NCBI RefSeq assembly: GCF_018446385.1 | Contig: NC_055991.1 | Span: forward strand, 67,584,123-67,648,122 | Source: Zingiber officinale | Lineage: Eukaryota > Streptophyta > Magnoliopsida > Zingiberales > Zingiberaceae | Reading direction: 5' to 3' | Length of the DNA: 64,000 bases | Shown here: one piece after another, positions 34,034 through 45,586 of the stretch | Layout of the letters: the number at the start of each line of letters is the position of its first letter | How positions within the stretch are numbered: position 1 is the first letter of the stretch | Notes under the pieces: generated by a model | The model's input: the letters and a program-made list of their open reading frames with translations, nothing else | Databases searched by the model: none | What the model was told of the DNA's origin: nothing | Program-made: the position numbers and the translations under genes

Positions 34034-36216
34034 ATCTTCCCCTTTTTGATGTTTGACAATACCTCCTTTAAGTTAGGCTAATCTCATAGCCTCAACTTTC
34101 TTCATGCCAATGTATGAATGAGGGTTTCCTTCATTCTCCCCCTTTCCTAGAGGGCAAACTCTCTCTTTAGGTAATGAAGGCCTAACTTAACCACACATTC
34201 TCCCCCTATTGGTACACATCAAAAACTCTCCCCTTGAAGAGTTACCTAACATTGTTTACAACTTCACTTGTTGTTCACAACACAATAACGAAGGTCCCAT
34301 ACCCTTCATTATTATTAACGCTCATCCTTGAGCATATATCACTTGAATAATGAAGATATCCACTCTCCATTATATTTAAATGCCCAACCTTGAGTATTTT
34401 CACTTAAGAAGGTTAACCACCTTCCAAGGTGTATGAAAAATAGATTTTCATGTCCTTAAAGAGTAACTCCCTCTGAAGACATGCACGTAACTTCTGTTAT
34501 TGCACCAACAATGACTTGGAATCCCTAAACCTTTAGGAAACCCAAATTTTAAAGTTTTGAGGTTCAAAAATTCAATATTGAAACCAAACCTCAACCTAAA
34601 CCTCTACTTAGTCTTCCTTGACCAATCCATACTTGTTTTCATCATGAAAACTCCCCCTAAATGTATACAAATATGTTTTGAGGGGTAAGGGATGGTTACA
34701 GAGACTAAAAATGCTGAAATCTAGCTCACCCAGCCAAAAACAGCATCCCCAATCGATTGGAGTTGGGTCTCAATTGATTAAACCTGCTTGAATCGATCCA
34801 CTGATCGATTCAAGGGTTGTGGATCGATTGGCTGATCGATCCAGTGAGCTTCTGCTCGCGGGACAACTCCTCTCAATCGATCGCCCGATCGATTGAGGTG
34901 CTCCAATCGATCGGGGGATCGATTGGAACTCTGAAAAACTGAAAACTTATTTCAGTGAATTTCAGAAACTCCCCTAAAATTCTAAAAAATTTAAAAAATC
35001 ATGAAAATTCATGTAGACACTATTTAGGATATATATTATCAAGGAAAAATAGTTTTCTATGAAAATACTTTCTATTTTCCAAGATTGACACAAACTTGAA
35101 AACTTGTAAAAAGTTTAGTGTTTTCTTCCAAGTTTGTTCTCAACTATTCAATGATGATTACTATCAAAAGATAGCCTTCATCAAGGTTTTCCAAAGCATA
35201 TTTAAAATCATTTTCAAAACCAATATCCAACCATATTCTTTGGGCTCAATGCACATGACTTGTACATTAGCTTTCCCAATGATTGGAAAACACATAACTA
35301 TATGTTTTGATGAATTTAAAACTCAAAAGAATGCTAAATCAACATCTTGAGTTTTGTTCATCATCCTAACATCTCACTTGTATTTAATGTGTACGAAACC
35401 ACATACAAGTCACCTTATAGTTCTTAGTGAGATGTAAACTTTGGTTTTGCCCTAATCTAGGGATCATGCATGTCTATCTAGGTATTTTAAGGTTAGGAAC
35501 ATCCACCAAGGATGTTACTTGTTAATGAATGTCATTTGTCCTTAGTTTTCAAGGAATTAAAAATAATGCATGATGTGTTATGGCATACATCAAAGATAAA
35601 TAATTTTCAAAAGAAAATTTCCTATGACTACATGATGTGTGTATGACATGACATGATATTTTTGTGTTTTTCATAATAAAACATGAATGCAAAATATGAT
35701 GTCATGGCATATGATGGGCAAACAACGCATGGTAAATTAGCATAAATGAGATACCTAGACTATCTATCTAAGTATCTTTAATCCTTAGCTAAATTAAAAT
35801 TTAAAACCTAGATTGCCCACTATTTCCCAAGAAAATGCCAAAATTCAATTTTGACATTTCTTTTGATTTTCCTAATTTTGTGCTAATTTAAATTAAGCAA
35901 ATTGCTCAATTTTTTTTTTGGCGCAAATTACTCTTTTAAAGAGTAACAAATTAAGTTAAGGCTTAAGTTGCCTTTAATTCCTAAGAACATACCACAATCC
36001 CAACTTGGTAGTTCTTATGATTTTCCTAAATGTGCCAATTTAATTTTAAAATCAAATTTCTCACATTATGCCACATCTTACCCTTTCCAAGAGTAACTTA
36101 GTTATCCATTTCATTTTCAAAGGTTAATAATAACCCTGAAAATGCTCTCCGAGTGTCAACTTCATCAAAGTTAGGTTAACTACCCTTCTAATCGGAGTTG
36201 ACACTCTCTAACCCAT
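34034..36216 (-). other. Non-coding internal region of SIRE-B
   Basis: This occupies the place of pol but has no frame resembling protease, integrase, RT or RNase H. It is AT-rich with many CTCCCC/TTCTCCCCCT pyrimidine runs (34125-34250) and an ATCGAT palindrome array (34747-34935). Confidence 0.6.
34747..34935. repeat. Internal array of ATCGAT inverted repeats
   Basis: The pairs are TTGAATCGATC (34788-34798) with GATCGATTCAA (34803-34813), CTCAATCGATCG with CGATCGATTGAG (near 34872-34897), and CCAATCGATC with GATCGATTGG (near 34903-34926). The outer arms differ but stay complementary. It resembles the array in the SIRE-B LTR at 57690-58020. Confidence 0.8.
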
Positions 36217-37404
36217 CTAAGGGATAGAGAAAATGCTCCTAGGAACCCAACACCTATTAGTGCTCCCTGGATGCTCTAGGTACTCACTAGGAATAGCCTC
36301 CCTAGATACCTTCCTAGTAACCTTGTTAGACTTCTTAGGGGCCTTGGTCACATTTTCTAGGTCAACTCTAGGGATTGCTTCCCTTGTGACCTTCTTAGTG
36401 ACTTTCTTAGACTTCTTAGAAGTCTTGGTTACGTTTGGTGTTGCAAAAATACTTCTAGGGATAACTCCCCTTGTATTTTTGGCTTGATCACTAGGCCTAG
36501 GGTTGGTTCCATAACTATATGGAACTCTATGGTAAGAAGGCACATCCTTTTTGGTTTTAGGTTTGTATCCCAAACCTCTATGACCCTTGGATGACCCTTG
36601 TTGTGCTAAACTTAGATTTTGCTCATTTTGCCCTTTTAGGATATTCTCCATCCTTTTTAGGGTCTTTTCTAATTTATCAAGTCTTGACCTTAAGACTCGA
36701 TTTTCACTCATTAAATCCTTAGTTTTTGATTTTTCATTTAATCCTTGAGCAATTTTATTTTTAGTCTTGTAACTAAAATCCTTAGAATTCTTGCCTAAAT
36801 TTTTATCTACCTTCCTAGACCTAGGTGTGGTAGTTTTAGCATGAAGAGCTACATGTTTTTCCTTAATGCTATCATGCTTCCTATTTATATGGTAAATAGC
36901 ATTAAAATGATATAAATTAGAACTAATATGCTTTTTACCATTATTTAAAGGGGTAGACTCAGTAAATGATACCTTGCGTTTTACCTTGGAGACTCCCCCT
37001 TGAGTTGTGTTTCCTCCTTGAGCCTTGACCACTTTCTTCCCCTTAGGACATTGACTTCTATAGTGTCCCTTTTGATTGCAAGAGAAGCACACAATGTGCT
37101 CCATCCTCTTCTTTGTTCCGGGAGCAGTCTCTTTGGGCTTCTCCTTGCCCTTTGATGCCACTTGACCCTTTTTCTTGGCCAATTTAGGGCACTTGCTTTT
37201 GTAGTGCACATGCCCCCTACATTCAAAACATATGATATGATCTTTATTTTTAGATGAAATATTTATACCTTCACATGTAGGGATGACACTTGATCCTCCA
37301 TTTGATGTCTCTTGATTTTTAGAGGATACATCATCTTTTTCTCCTTTTGACCCAAATGTAGAAGCTTCTCCTTCTTCTTGATCCGATGTCAGTAAAAGTC
37401 GCTC
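36217..37404 (-). pseudogene. SIRE-B gag, C-terminal part
   Basis: The frame enters from the Copia-C border at 37399 and is open to the stop at 36217. It has two CCHC zinc knuckles: CFECRGHVHYKSKC (near 37230-37190) and CFSCNQKGHYRSQC (near 37095-37055). A coiled coil follows (SENRVLRSRLDKLEKTLKRME), then a very basic tail with two related copies of a unit of about 27 aa (KKSKKVTKKVTREAIP and KKSNKVTRKVSREAIP), ending STNRCWVPRSIF. Two knuckles and a coiled coil fit a SIRE nucleocapsid. The basic repeats are unusual and could add nucleic-acid binding. The N-terminal part lies at 56499-57158. Confidence 0.8.
37400..37404. repeat. Target-site duplication of Copia-C (left copy)
   Basis: CGCTC here is repeated exactly at 56499-56503, on the other side of Copia-C. 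Confidence 0.95.
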
Positions 37405-39805
37405 TGTTGGTTGCTACTCGGAAAACCTAACGGTTCCACTGTACAAAAATTTTGTACAAAGGTCTGAACCTTTTCCTAGCTACCATGTGTTCTTTTAAAT
37501 TAAACTTGGATCGCCTGCGGAACTTAACACGTTTGATCCAAAGTTTAATTTATTTGTTATTTTAGGTTTAGATTTGGATCTCCTGCGAAACTTAACACGT
37601 TCGATCCAAATCACCTAGGTTATTAATTTCATTAAATATTAATTTTCAAAATTGGCTTCCAGGACTGCATGGCGAGGCACATGACCTTCTTAGATATGGG
37701 AACAACCACCACCGCCTAGACAAAGCCTTTTAAGGAAAGCTAATATTTAATTTCCTTAAATAACTTTAGGTCAACCAAAAAGAACAATCAAATCACAAGG
37801 AAAAGAAAAATAAAAGAACACTATATCGAAAACTAATTCGAAATACTAGAATCGCATGCCTCTTGTATTTGGTATTTTTACAAAGAAATAAAACTAGTAT
37901 GATGCGGAAATTAAATACTAGTATACCTTTTTCTTTTGCAAGCAAAAACCTCTAGGTCTTCTACCGTATTGCTCTTCTAATCTCGGACGTTGTGTGGGCA
38001 ACGATCTTCCGAGATGAGATATCACCAAAGCACCTTCTTCTTCTCCTTGCAAGGTTCGGCCACAACAAGAGCACCTCCAAGGATGAAGAGATTCAACCAA
38101 CCAAGCTCCAAGGAATGCAAGCTTTCTCTCCTTCTTCTCCAATCTAAAATTCGGCCACCACTTGATCTCCAAGGAGGATGAAAGGTTCGGCCACAAAGAT
38201 GGAGAGAAGAGAAAGGGAAGAGGCCGGCCACACCAAGGAAGAAAAGAGGGAGAAAATAATAGAGGGTGTTCACCTTGAAGGCACCCAAAACCCCCTCTTT
38301 TATAATCCTTAGCATTGGCAAATAAGGAAATTTAATTACAATAAAATTTCCTTAACTTTCCTTGATATAAATTAATTAAGAAAAATTAAATAAAATTTCC
38401 TAATAGATCATGTCATGGTCGGCCACCTCATGGAGAGCAAACAAGACAATTTTCAATCAACAATTAAAATTCCTTATTTGTCTTCGGAAATTTTAAAAAT
38501 AAAATTTCCCTTTAAAATCCTTTCATGGTTGATAAAAAGAAATTTCTATAATTTTAATTTTTCAACATGTGAATAATTTACAAAGAATAAAAATAAAATA
38601 TCTTTCCAATCTACAAATAAGGAAAGAGATCTAATCTCTTTCTTTAATCTTTTGTAGAAACTTATAAAAGAGATATTTTAATTTTTAATCTCTCCAATAA
38701 ATTATATCTTCCACATAAGAAAATTTTAAAATTAAAATTCTTTTCTAATTTAATAGGGCCGACCACCTAAGCTTGGGTTCAAGCTAGGGTCGGCCACCCA
38801 TGGATCAAGGCTTTGCCGGCCCTAGCTTGGTCCTCAAGCTAGCTTGGCTGGCCCCTACAACATGGGTATGAAGGTGAGTATAGGTGGGTATAGTACTCTA
38901 TAAATAAGAGGCTACGATAGGGACCGAGAGGAGGAATTGGTTTTGGTCTCCCGATAAAATTAAGCATCCCGTGTTCGCCCCGAACACACAACTTAATTTT
39001 ATCAATAATAATTCATTCCACTAGAGAACTATTATTGAACTACCGCACCAATCCCAAATTACATTTTTGGGCTCCTTATTATGAGTGTGTTAGTCTCCCT
39101 GTGTTTAAGATATCGAATGTCCACTAATTAAGTGAGTTACTGACAAATCATTTAATTAATATCTTAGTCCAAGAGTAATACCACTTAACCTTATCGTCAT
39201 GTCGGACTAAGTCCACCTGCAGGGTTTAACATGACAATCCTTATGAGCTCCTCTTGGGGACATTATCAACCTAGATCACTAGGACACAATTTCCTTCTAT
39301 AATCAACAACACACACTATAAGTGATATCAGTTCCCAACTTATCGGGCTTATTGATTTATCGAACTAAATCTCACCCATTGATAAATTAAAGAAATAAAT
39401 ATCAAATATATGTGCTTGTTATTATATTATGATTAAGAGCACACACTTCCATAATAACTGATGTCTTGTTCCTTTATAAAGTCAGTATAAAAGAAACGAC
39501 CTCTGATGGTCCTACTCAATACACTCTAAGTGTACTAGTGTAATTATATAGTTAAGATAAATTAATATCTAATTACACTACGACCTTCCAATGGTTTGTT
39601 CCTTTCCATTTTGGTCGTGAGCTACTGTTTATAATTCATAAGGTACTGATAACATTATGTTCTGTATGTGACACCACATACTATGTTATCTACAATATAA
39701 ATTAATTGAACAACTATAAACAAATGTAGATAATTTGACCAAATGTGATTCTTTATTCAAAATAAATGTTTACAAAAGCTTAGGCTTTCAGTATACACTC
39801 TAACA
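37405..39805 (-). repeat. 3' LTR of Copia-C
   Basis: 2401 bp. On the minus strand it runs from TGTTAGAGTGTATACTG to AGCAACCAACA. The promoter region carries TATTTATAGAG inside CTCT...AGAG (38896-38910). It is the same family as 2916-7920 and 62719-64000. Confidence 0.96.
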
Positions 39806-39822
39806 ATCTCCCACTTATACTA
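39806..39822 (-). other. Polypurine tract of Copia-C
   Basis: The minus strand reads AGTATAAGTGGGAGAT immediately before the 3' LTR; it primes plus-strand synthesis. Confidence 0.88.
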
Positions 39823-39826
39823 ATGA

Positions 39827-41545
39827 CTAAGCTGCCATATTTGCTGCCATACATCTGATTCCCATCCCCTCCACATGCCGATCAAAAGCTTTTGCTAGAA
39901 GGGCCTTAGTGAAAGGATCTGCCAGGTTATCTGCTGATGCAATCTTGGCGATGACAACTTCTCCTCGCTTCACGATATCTCGTATCAGGTGGTACTTGCG
40001 CTCTATATGTTTACTTGCCTTATGGGCTCGTGGTTCCTTCAAGTTTGCAATTGCACCACTATTATCACAATAAATTGTGGTGATTTTGGGCAAACCAGGA
40101 ATCACATCTAAGTCCATCAGAAAGTTCCTGAGCCATATTGCTTCTTTAGCTGCCTCAGAGGCTGCCACATAGTCAGCTTCCATGGTTGAGTCTGAAATGC
40201 ATTTCTGCTTACCACTCCTCCATGCAATGGCTCCACCTCCTAAAGTAAACACATAGCCTGATTTAGACTTACTGTTGTCCCTATCCGATTGGAAATCTGA
40301 ATCCGTATAACCCATAGGGAGCAAATCTTCTGCTTGGTAAACTAGCATATAATCTCTAGTCGTTCTCAGGTACTTTAATATATGCTTTACCGCAGTCCAA
40401 TGTCCTTGTCCAGGGTTACTCTGATATCTGCTAACCATGCCCACGGCAAAACAGATATCAGGTCTCGTACACAGCATTGCATACATAAGGCTTCCTACAG
40501 CCGAAGCATAAGGAATTCCTTTCATGTCCTCTATCTCCTTTGATGTCTTCGGAGACATCTCTTTAGATAGAGCTACTCCATGCCTGAAAGGTAAGAAACC
40601 TTTCTTGGAATTCTGCATGCTAAAACGAGCAAGCATTGTATCTATATATGAAGCTTGGGACAGACACAATATTCTTTTCTTGCGATCCCTTATAACTTTG
40701 ATCCCAAGAATGTGTGCACAATCTCCTAAGTCCTTCATATCAAATTGTTTGGACAACCATACCCTTACGTCCGATAATACCTTGACATTGTTGCCAATTA
40801 ACAAAATATCATCTACGTATAGTACAAGAAATACCACCACGTTTCCGTTACATTTCTTGTATACACAAGACTCATCCGAACACTGAATAAATCCATATGA
40901 CTGGATTACTTCATTAAACCGGATGTTCCAAGACCTTGAAGCTTGCTTCAGTCCATAAATGGACCGATTGAGCTTGCACAATAGATGCTCTTTGCCTTTT
41001 TCAATGAACCCTTTTGGTTGCTTCATATGGATGTTTTCTTCAAGACTTCCATTAAGGAAAGCTGTCTTGACATCCATTTGCCAAATCTCATAATCCATAT
41101 GAGCGACAATGGATAAGAGTATCCGGATAGACTTAAGCATGTCTACCGGTGAAAAGGTCTCCTCATAATCGATTCCCTCTTTCTGAGTGTACCCTTTCGC
41201 AACAAACCTAGCTTTGAAGGTTTCTACCTTCCCGTCTGTCCCTCTTTTCCTTTTGTAGATCCACTTGCATCCAACGGATTTTACACCATCAGGTGGTTCT
41301 ACAAACTCCCAGACTTTATTAGAGTACATAGACTCTATTTCAAAATTCATTGCCTTTTGCCAAGATGCTGCATCTATATCTTGGAGTGCTTCGTCATATG
41401 TTCGGGGATCAGGTTCATGTTTACTTGGGATCAAGTCCGAAGACTCTCCCAAAAACATGAATCTCTCAGGTTCCCTCACAACTCTCCCACTACGACGAGG
41501 CACCGTCTGTGGTTGTGTATCATGTGTGACACGTGTTGCAGTCTC
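39827..41545 (-). pseudogene. Copia-C reverse transcriptase and RNase H
   Basis: Open from 41545 to the stop at 39827. After the RRSGR linker come RT (about residues 80-330), with WQMDVKTAFLNG and the catalytic YVDDILLIG, the conserved NSKKGFLPFRHG stretch, and RNase H, with YTDSDFQSD, STMEADYVAASEA and YCDNSGAI. It ends with IRCMAANMAA. It is in frame with the upstream integrase except for one TAA at 41544-41546, where Copia-A has CAA, a C-to-T change. Apart from that stop and the Athila insertion, the enzyme looks whole. TNT1-like/Tork-Angela affinity is my impression. Confidence 0.9.
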
Positions 41546-42834
41546 TTATGGTACTTCATCTTGTACTATTGGTACTAAAGTAGACGTGTCCTCTCTAAGT
41601 TCTTCTAGAACAACTTTGCTACTGGGCTTGTGATCCATTATATAGTCTTCTTCTAAAAACTGGGTATTGGTGCTAACAATGACCTTCTGGTCTTTAGGAC
41701 TATAAAATAAACCACCTTTTGTTCCTCTGGGATAACCCACAAACACGCGAACTTCTGTACGAGATTCTAACTTATCAGCATCTAGTTTCAGCACATGTGT
41801 TGGACTACCCCAAATTCGAATATGTCTTAGACTGGGTTTTCGCCCATTCCACAATTCTGTGGGAGTAGAAGATACTGTTTTAGAAGGTACTAAGTTCAGA
41901 ATGTGCGCTGCCGTTTCCAGAGCATATCCCAAAAATGAATTTGGTAATTCTGAATAACTCATCATCGATCTAACCATCTCCATAAGAGTCCTATTCCTTC
42001 GTTCTGCCACACCATTCTGTTGGGGTGTACCAGGTGCAGGCAATTGGGATTGAATCCCGACCTCTGATAAGTAATTCCTAAACTCTCCTAAGAGGTATTC
42101 ACCACCACGATCAGATCGTAGTGTCTTGATACTTTTACCTAGTCGTTTCTCCACATCAGCCTTGTACTCTTTGAACTTATCAAAGCACTCAGACTTGCGG
42201 TGCATTAGGTAAATGTATTCGTATCTTGAATAATCGTCTATAAAAGAGACAAAATATTCAAAACCACCTCTCGCCTGGATAGACATAGGACCACACAAAT
42301 CAAAATGAACCAATTCTAACACTTCTTTGGCTCTATACCCCTTGGCCTTAAAAGGCCTCTTGGTCATTTTACCTTCTAAGCAAGATTCACAAGTTGGAAA
42401 ATTTTCCAACTCTAATGAACCCAAGAGTCCATCGGCTATAAGCCTTTGAATCCTACTTAAGTTAATATGACCAAGCCTTAGATGCCAAAGATATGTTTGG
42501 TTTATTTCCGAAGGTTGTTTTCTCTTATTAGTGTTAGAAGATGTGTTATAAATTTCCATATTTTGCTTTGTGGAAGAAATTAGATTTAAAGTATATAAAT
42601 TGCCAACTAATGCACCAGAACAGATAATCACTTTATTTCTCTTTATAACTATATTGTTATTAAAAGAAACAGAATATCCATCCAAATACAGTTTAGAAAC
42701 TGAAATTAAATTCTTTCTAAAACTGGGTACATAAAGATAATTTCTTAAAACCAATTTTCTATTTCTATCAAAAGATAAGTAGATGTCTCCCACTGCAACA
42801 GTTGCCACCTTAGTAGCATTGCCCATGTAGATGG
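41546..42834 (-). pseudogene. Copia-C integrase region
   Basis: The frame runs leftward from the Athila insertion point (ITIYMGNATK...). It has a GAG-pre-integrase HHCC zinc domain (WHLRLGHINL...CESCLEGK) and an integrase core with HFDLCGP, FIDDYSRY, LRSDRGGEYLLGEF and TPQQNGVAERRNRTL, so the D, D and E catalytic residues are visible. A C-terminal domain follows (RIWGSPTHV...GYPRGTKGG). It ends at a single TAA before the RT. It would cut and join the cDNA into the host chromosome. Confidence 0.9.
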
Positions 42835-42839
42835 TTATC
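42835..42839. repeat. Target-site duplication of the Athila-like element (left copy)
   Basis: TTATC here is repeated exactly at 52010-52014. Without the insertion the Copia-C frame is continuous (KGEI followed by TIYMG). Confidence 0.95.
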
Positions 42840-44535
42840 TGTTCGCTCTTCGCAAGTGTACGGAAATATCGCAAGTAATATAAAAGATTATCGTATCCAC
42901 AGGGACTGGAATAAGTACTAGAAATGTCTCAATGCGAATTAGCCAAACAACTATCCAATCGTTTCAAAAGCAAAGTAAGGTAAACAAATCTAATCTTAAA
43001 GATCAACAAACAAGAGTTTAGTGTTTTGGGTTATGATAAAGGAAGATTCTAGGAGTTTCGGTTTCTTTGTAGGATTTCTCGAATGTAAATGGTTCACCAA
43101 TTCTTATCCCTCAATTGCCAAACATGTAGAAAGTTGCCGATTCTCTCTTGCAATAGACAACCGGCTAAGGACTGAGAAATGTATCTAAATAGGATTAATT
43201 AGACATGAACCTATGTTGTCCTTACACAGAAGTGCACCTATTACTATGCCTTCCTCGGATATCAACGTAGAAGCCCACGACTTATCAATCTATCAAGATA
43301 CAAGAAACTAATCACAAAATCCATCCTACTCTCTTGAATATTCCAATTTCCTCTTCAAGATTGTCTCTCAAACGTCCTTACACGGGCTTGCACCTGTCAC
43401 GTGGATCCCTCGGATGATCGAGTGAGAGTTTATCTTTACAAAGTCCATAAGAAATTCAAACAATTAATCAAGAATGAGAATTAAGCACGAATCATCTTTA
43501 ATCGTTCAAGATCTAATTGATACAAGCAAGATAATGTCATTGAAACAAGAGAATGACAAATCCATAAGAGATTACATCAATCCATCATACAAATACTCCC
43601 TTCATCCTAGAATACAAGATCTACTCCATGAATCGAGGAAGAAAACCCGAAGAAATAGAGAATACAAGCATTCCTTAAATCCCCAATCCAAGAAACCAAG
43701 AAAAGGGGGAAAGAGAAAACTTATCTACGAAGAAACTTCGTCTTCGGATCCAATCCTCGCTCCGGAGCCGGAATCGCCAAGAACTCCCCTTGAATCGCCC
43801 AGAAATCCTCCCAAGAATGGGAGGAAACCACCAAATCTTGCCTTCTCCCAAAGGGGGAGAGATCCCCTTTCAATTCATGAAGGAGGGTTTAAATAGAGGA
43901 GGGAATCGGGCGCCACACGGCCCCGTGACACGGCCGTGTGAGATTCACACGGCCATGTCCAGTTCCTTCTCTACCAAAACTGCACGGCCGTGTGGTGCAC
44001 ACGGCCACAGCCTGCTTAGTCTCTGGAAATGCTATACGGCCGTGTGGTGCACATGGCCACAGCCTGCTTAGTCTCTGGAAGCGCTACACGGCCTTGTGGT
44101 GCACATGGCCACAACCTGCTTCGTCTCTGGAAACCTCACACAGCCGTGTAGATCCACATGGCCATGTAGGGCTTCTGCTCTGGTTGGCTTCAAATCTTGA
44201 CACGGCCGTGTGAAGTTCACACGGCTATGTCATTCTCCACTTCTGTTGGTGCCAAACTCCACACGGCCCGAGCTCCATACCAGTGCAGGGTCGTGTAAGG
44301 TATACGGCCCGGTGCTTTCTCCCTTTGTTTCCTCCAATGCTTGCCCAAGGATGTAGATTCTTCACCAAATCGACTCCTGTGTACAGAAAATGCACAAAAA
44401 GCAGATCTCCGAACTGAAAGAGTAAATATGCTAAAAGGAAAGCTGGAAGTATAAAAATGCATAGATCAAGCATGCTCAAAGTATGTAAATGTGCGTAAAA
44501 ACATGCATAAAAGAGTATATAATCTATGCACATCA
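42840..44535 (-). repeat. 3' LTR of the Athila-like element
   Basis: 1696 bp, TGTTCGCTC...GCACATCA in + reading. It carries the CACGGCCGTG palindrome array (43910-44310) with one 52-bp unit more than the other LTR. More CpG sites have become TpG or CpA here than in the 5' LTR (for example ATACGGCC and CACATGGCC). The minus-strand promoter region has TATTTAAAC near 43886. Confidence 0.95.
43910..44310. repeat. CACGGCCGTG palindrome array (3' LTR copy)
   Basis: This GC-rich block is built from CACGGCCGTG. Larger hairpins are visible, such as GACACGGCCGTGTG (43927-43940) with CACACGGCCATGTC (43946-43959). Units are separated by the spacer AGCCTGCTTAGTCTCTGGAA. Confidence 0.9.
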
Positions 44536-45586
44536 CACCCCCAGACTTAAACCTTTGCTTGTCCTCAAGCAAAATGCCGCAGTCTAAATTCATATGTTCT
44601 ACAACACATTCATAAAACCTAGTGCACTTTCCTAACTCTATCAAAAAGTTTCATTAGAAAGCATGATCATAGAAACAAGTAAAGTATGGTTCAAACATAA
44701 GAATCTTGTGCACAGTGTAAAAGTAACTCAACACTCTTCAAGTTTCAATCCATGTCCTAGTCAAGTCGTCATCAAATTTGAATTCCTAGTGTTTCCAGTG
44801 AAAGACAAGTAACCAGTGATAGGCACTTACTCACCATTCACTTGGTTCATATTTCTCAACTAACCCAAGGTCTCAAAGGTGTGCTCAATATCAAGAGAAG
44901 CTAAACAGTCATTTCCCCAGTAACCTAACTCGGTCTCAAAGGGGTGACTTGCTAGATTCCACTCATGACAACTGTTTTTTATATCCCTTATTTTTTTTTA
45001 TAAGTGTTTGCATTGTGCAAAACTTATTCACAAATGTAATTTTTAGCACACATGTTGGGATATTTTGATTTTTCCAAATGAGCTTTAATGATTTGAGCCT
45101 CATCCAGTAACCAAAATGAAAGTTGAGAAATCACCATGGAAACCAAGTACTAAGCAAACAAGATGAATCATGACTATTTCAATGACATCAACTATTCAAG
45201 CATCAAGCACAAGTGTAGTGAAGATAAAATCCTTAAGGTTGAACCAAAACTAAAACTCATCACCATAAGATTCTTAGCTTGTTTCATGCTACCCAAGATA
45301 GAGAAAAGAAGTACATAAAGTTTACTACTAGCATCATTCGAACATCATGAATCAAGACAATAATCGTGCTAACATTTCACTTGAATCCAAGAAAGCATAT
45401 AAGTGAAGATTTGATGTTCTCAAATTTTTTTTGCCATGATTATTTCAAAAACAAGCAAAATAAAGCAACAAACAATGAAAATAAGAACCAACATGAAAAA
45501 CTAACAAAAACAAAAAGAAACTGAAAACCAAACTAAACAGTACATAACACCCCCCCAGACTTAAACTTTTCATCATCTCGATGAAA
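44536..45586 (-). other. 3' untranslated region of the Athila-like element with two polypurine tracts
   Basis: The minus strand has TTTAAGTCTGGGGGTG next to the 3' LTR (44536-44551). An almost identical tract with a longer G run (AGTTTAAGTCTGGGGGGG) lies at 45550-45567, just after the accessory ORF stop. The rest is A/T-rich and non-coding. Confidence 0.7.

Noticed and set aside
43474..43896. A 140-aa open frame present in both Athila-like LTRs (also 51000-51422).
   Set aside because: It runs antisense to the element, is duplicated only because LTRs are copies, and most differences between the two copies change the amino acid, so there is no sign of selection for protein.
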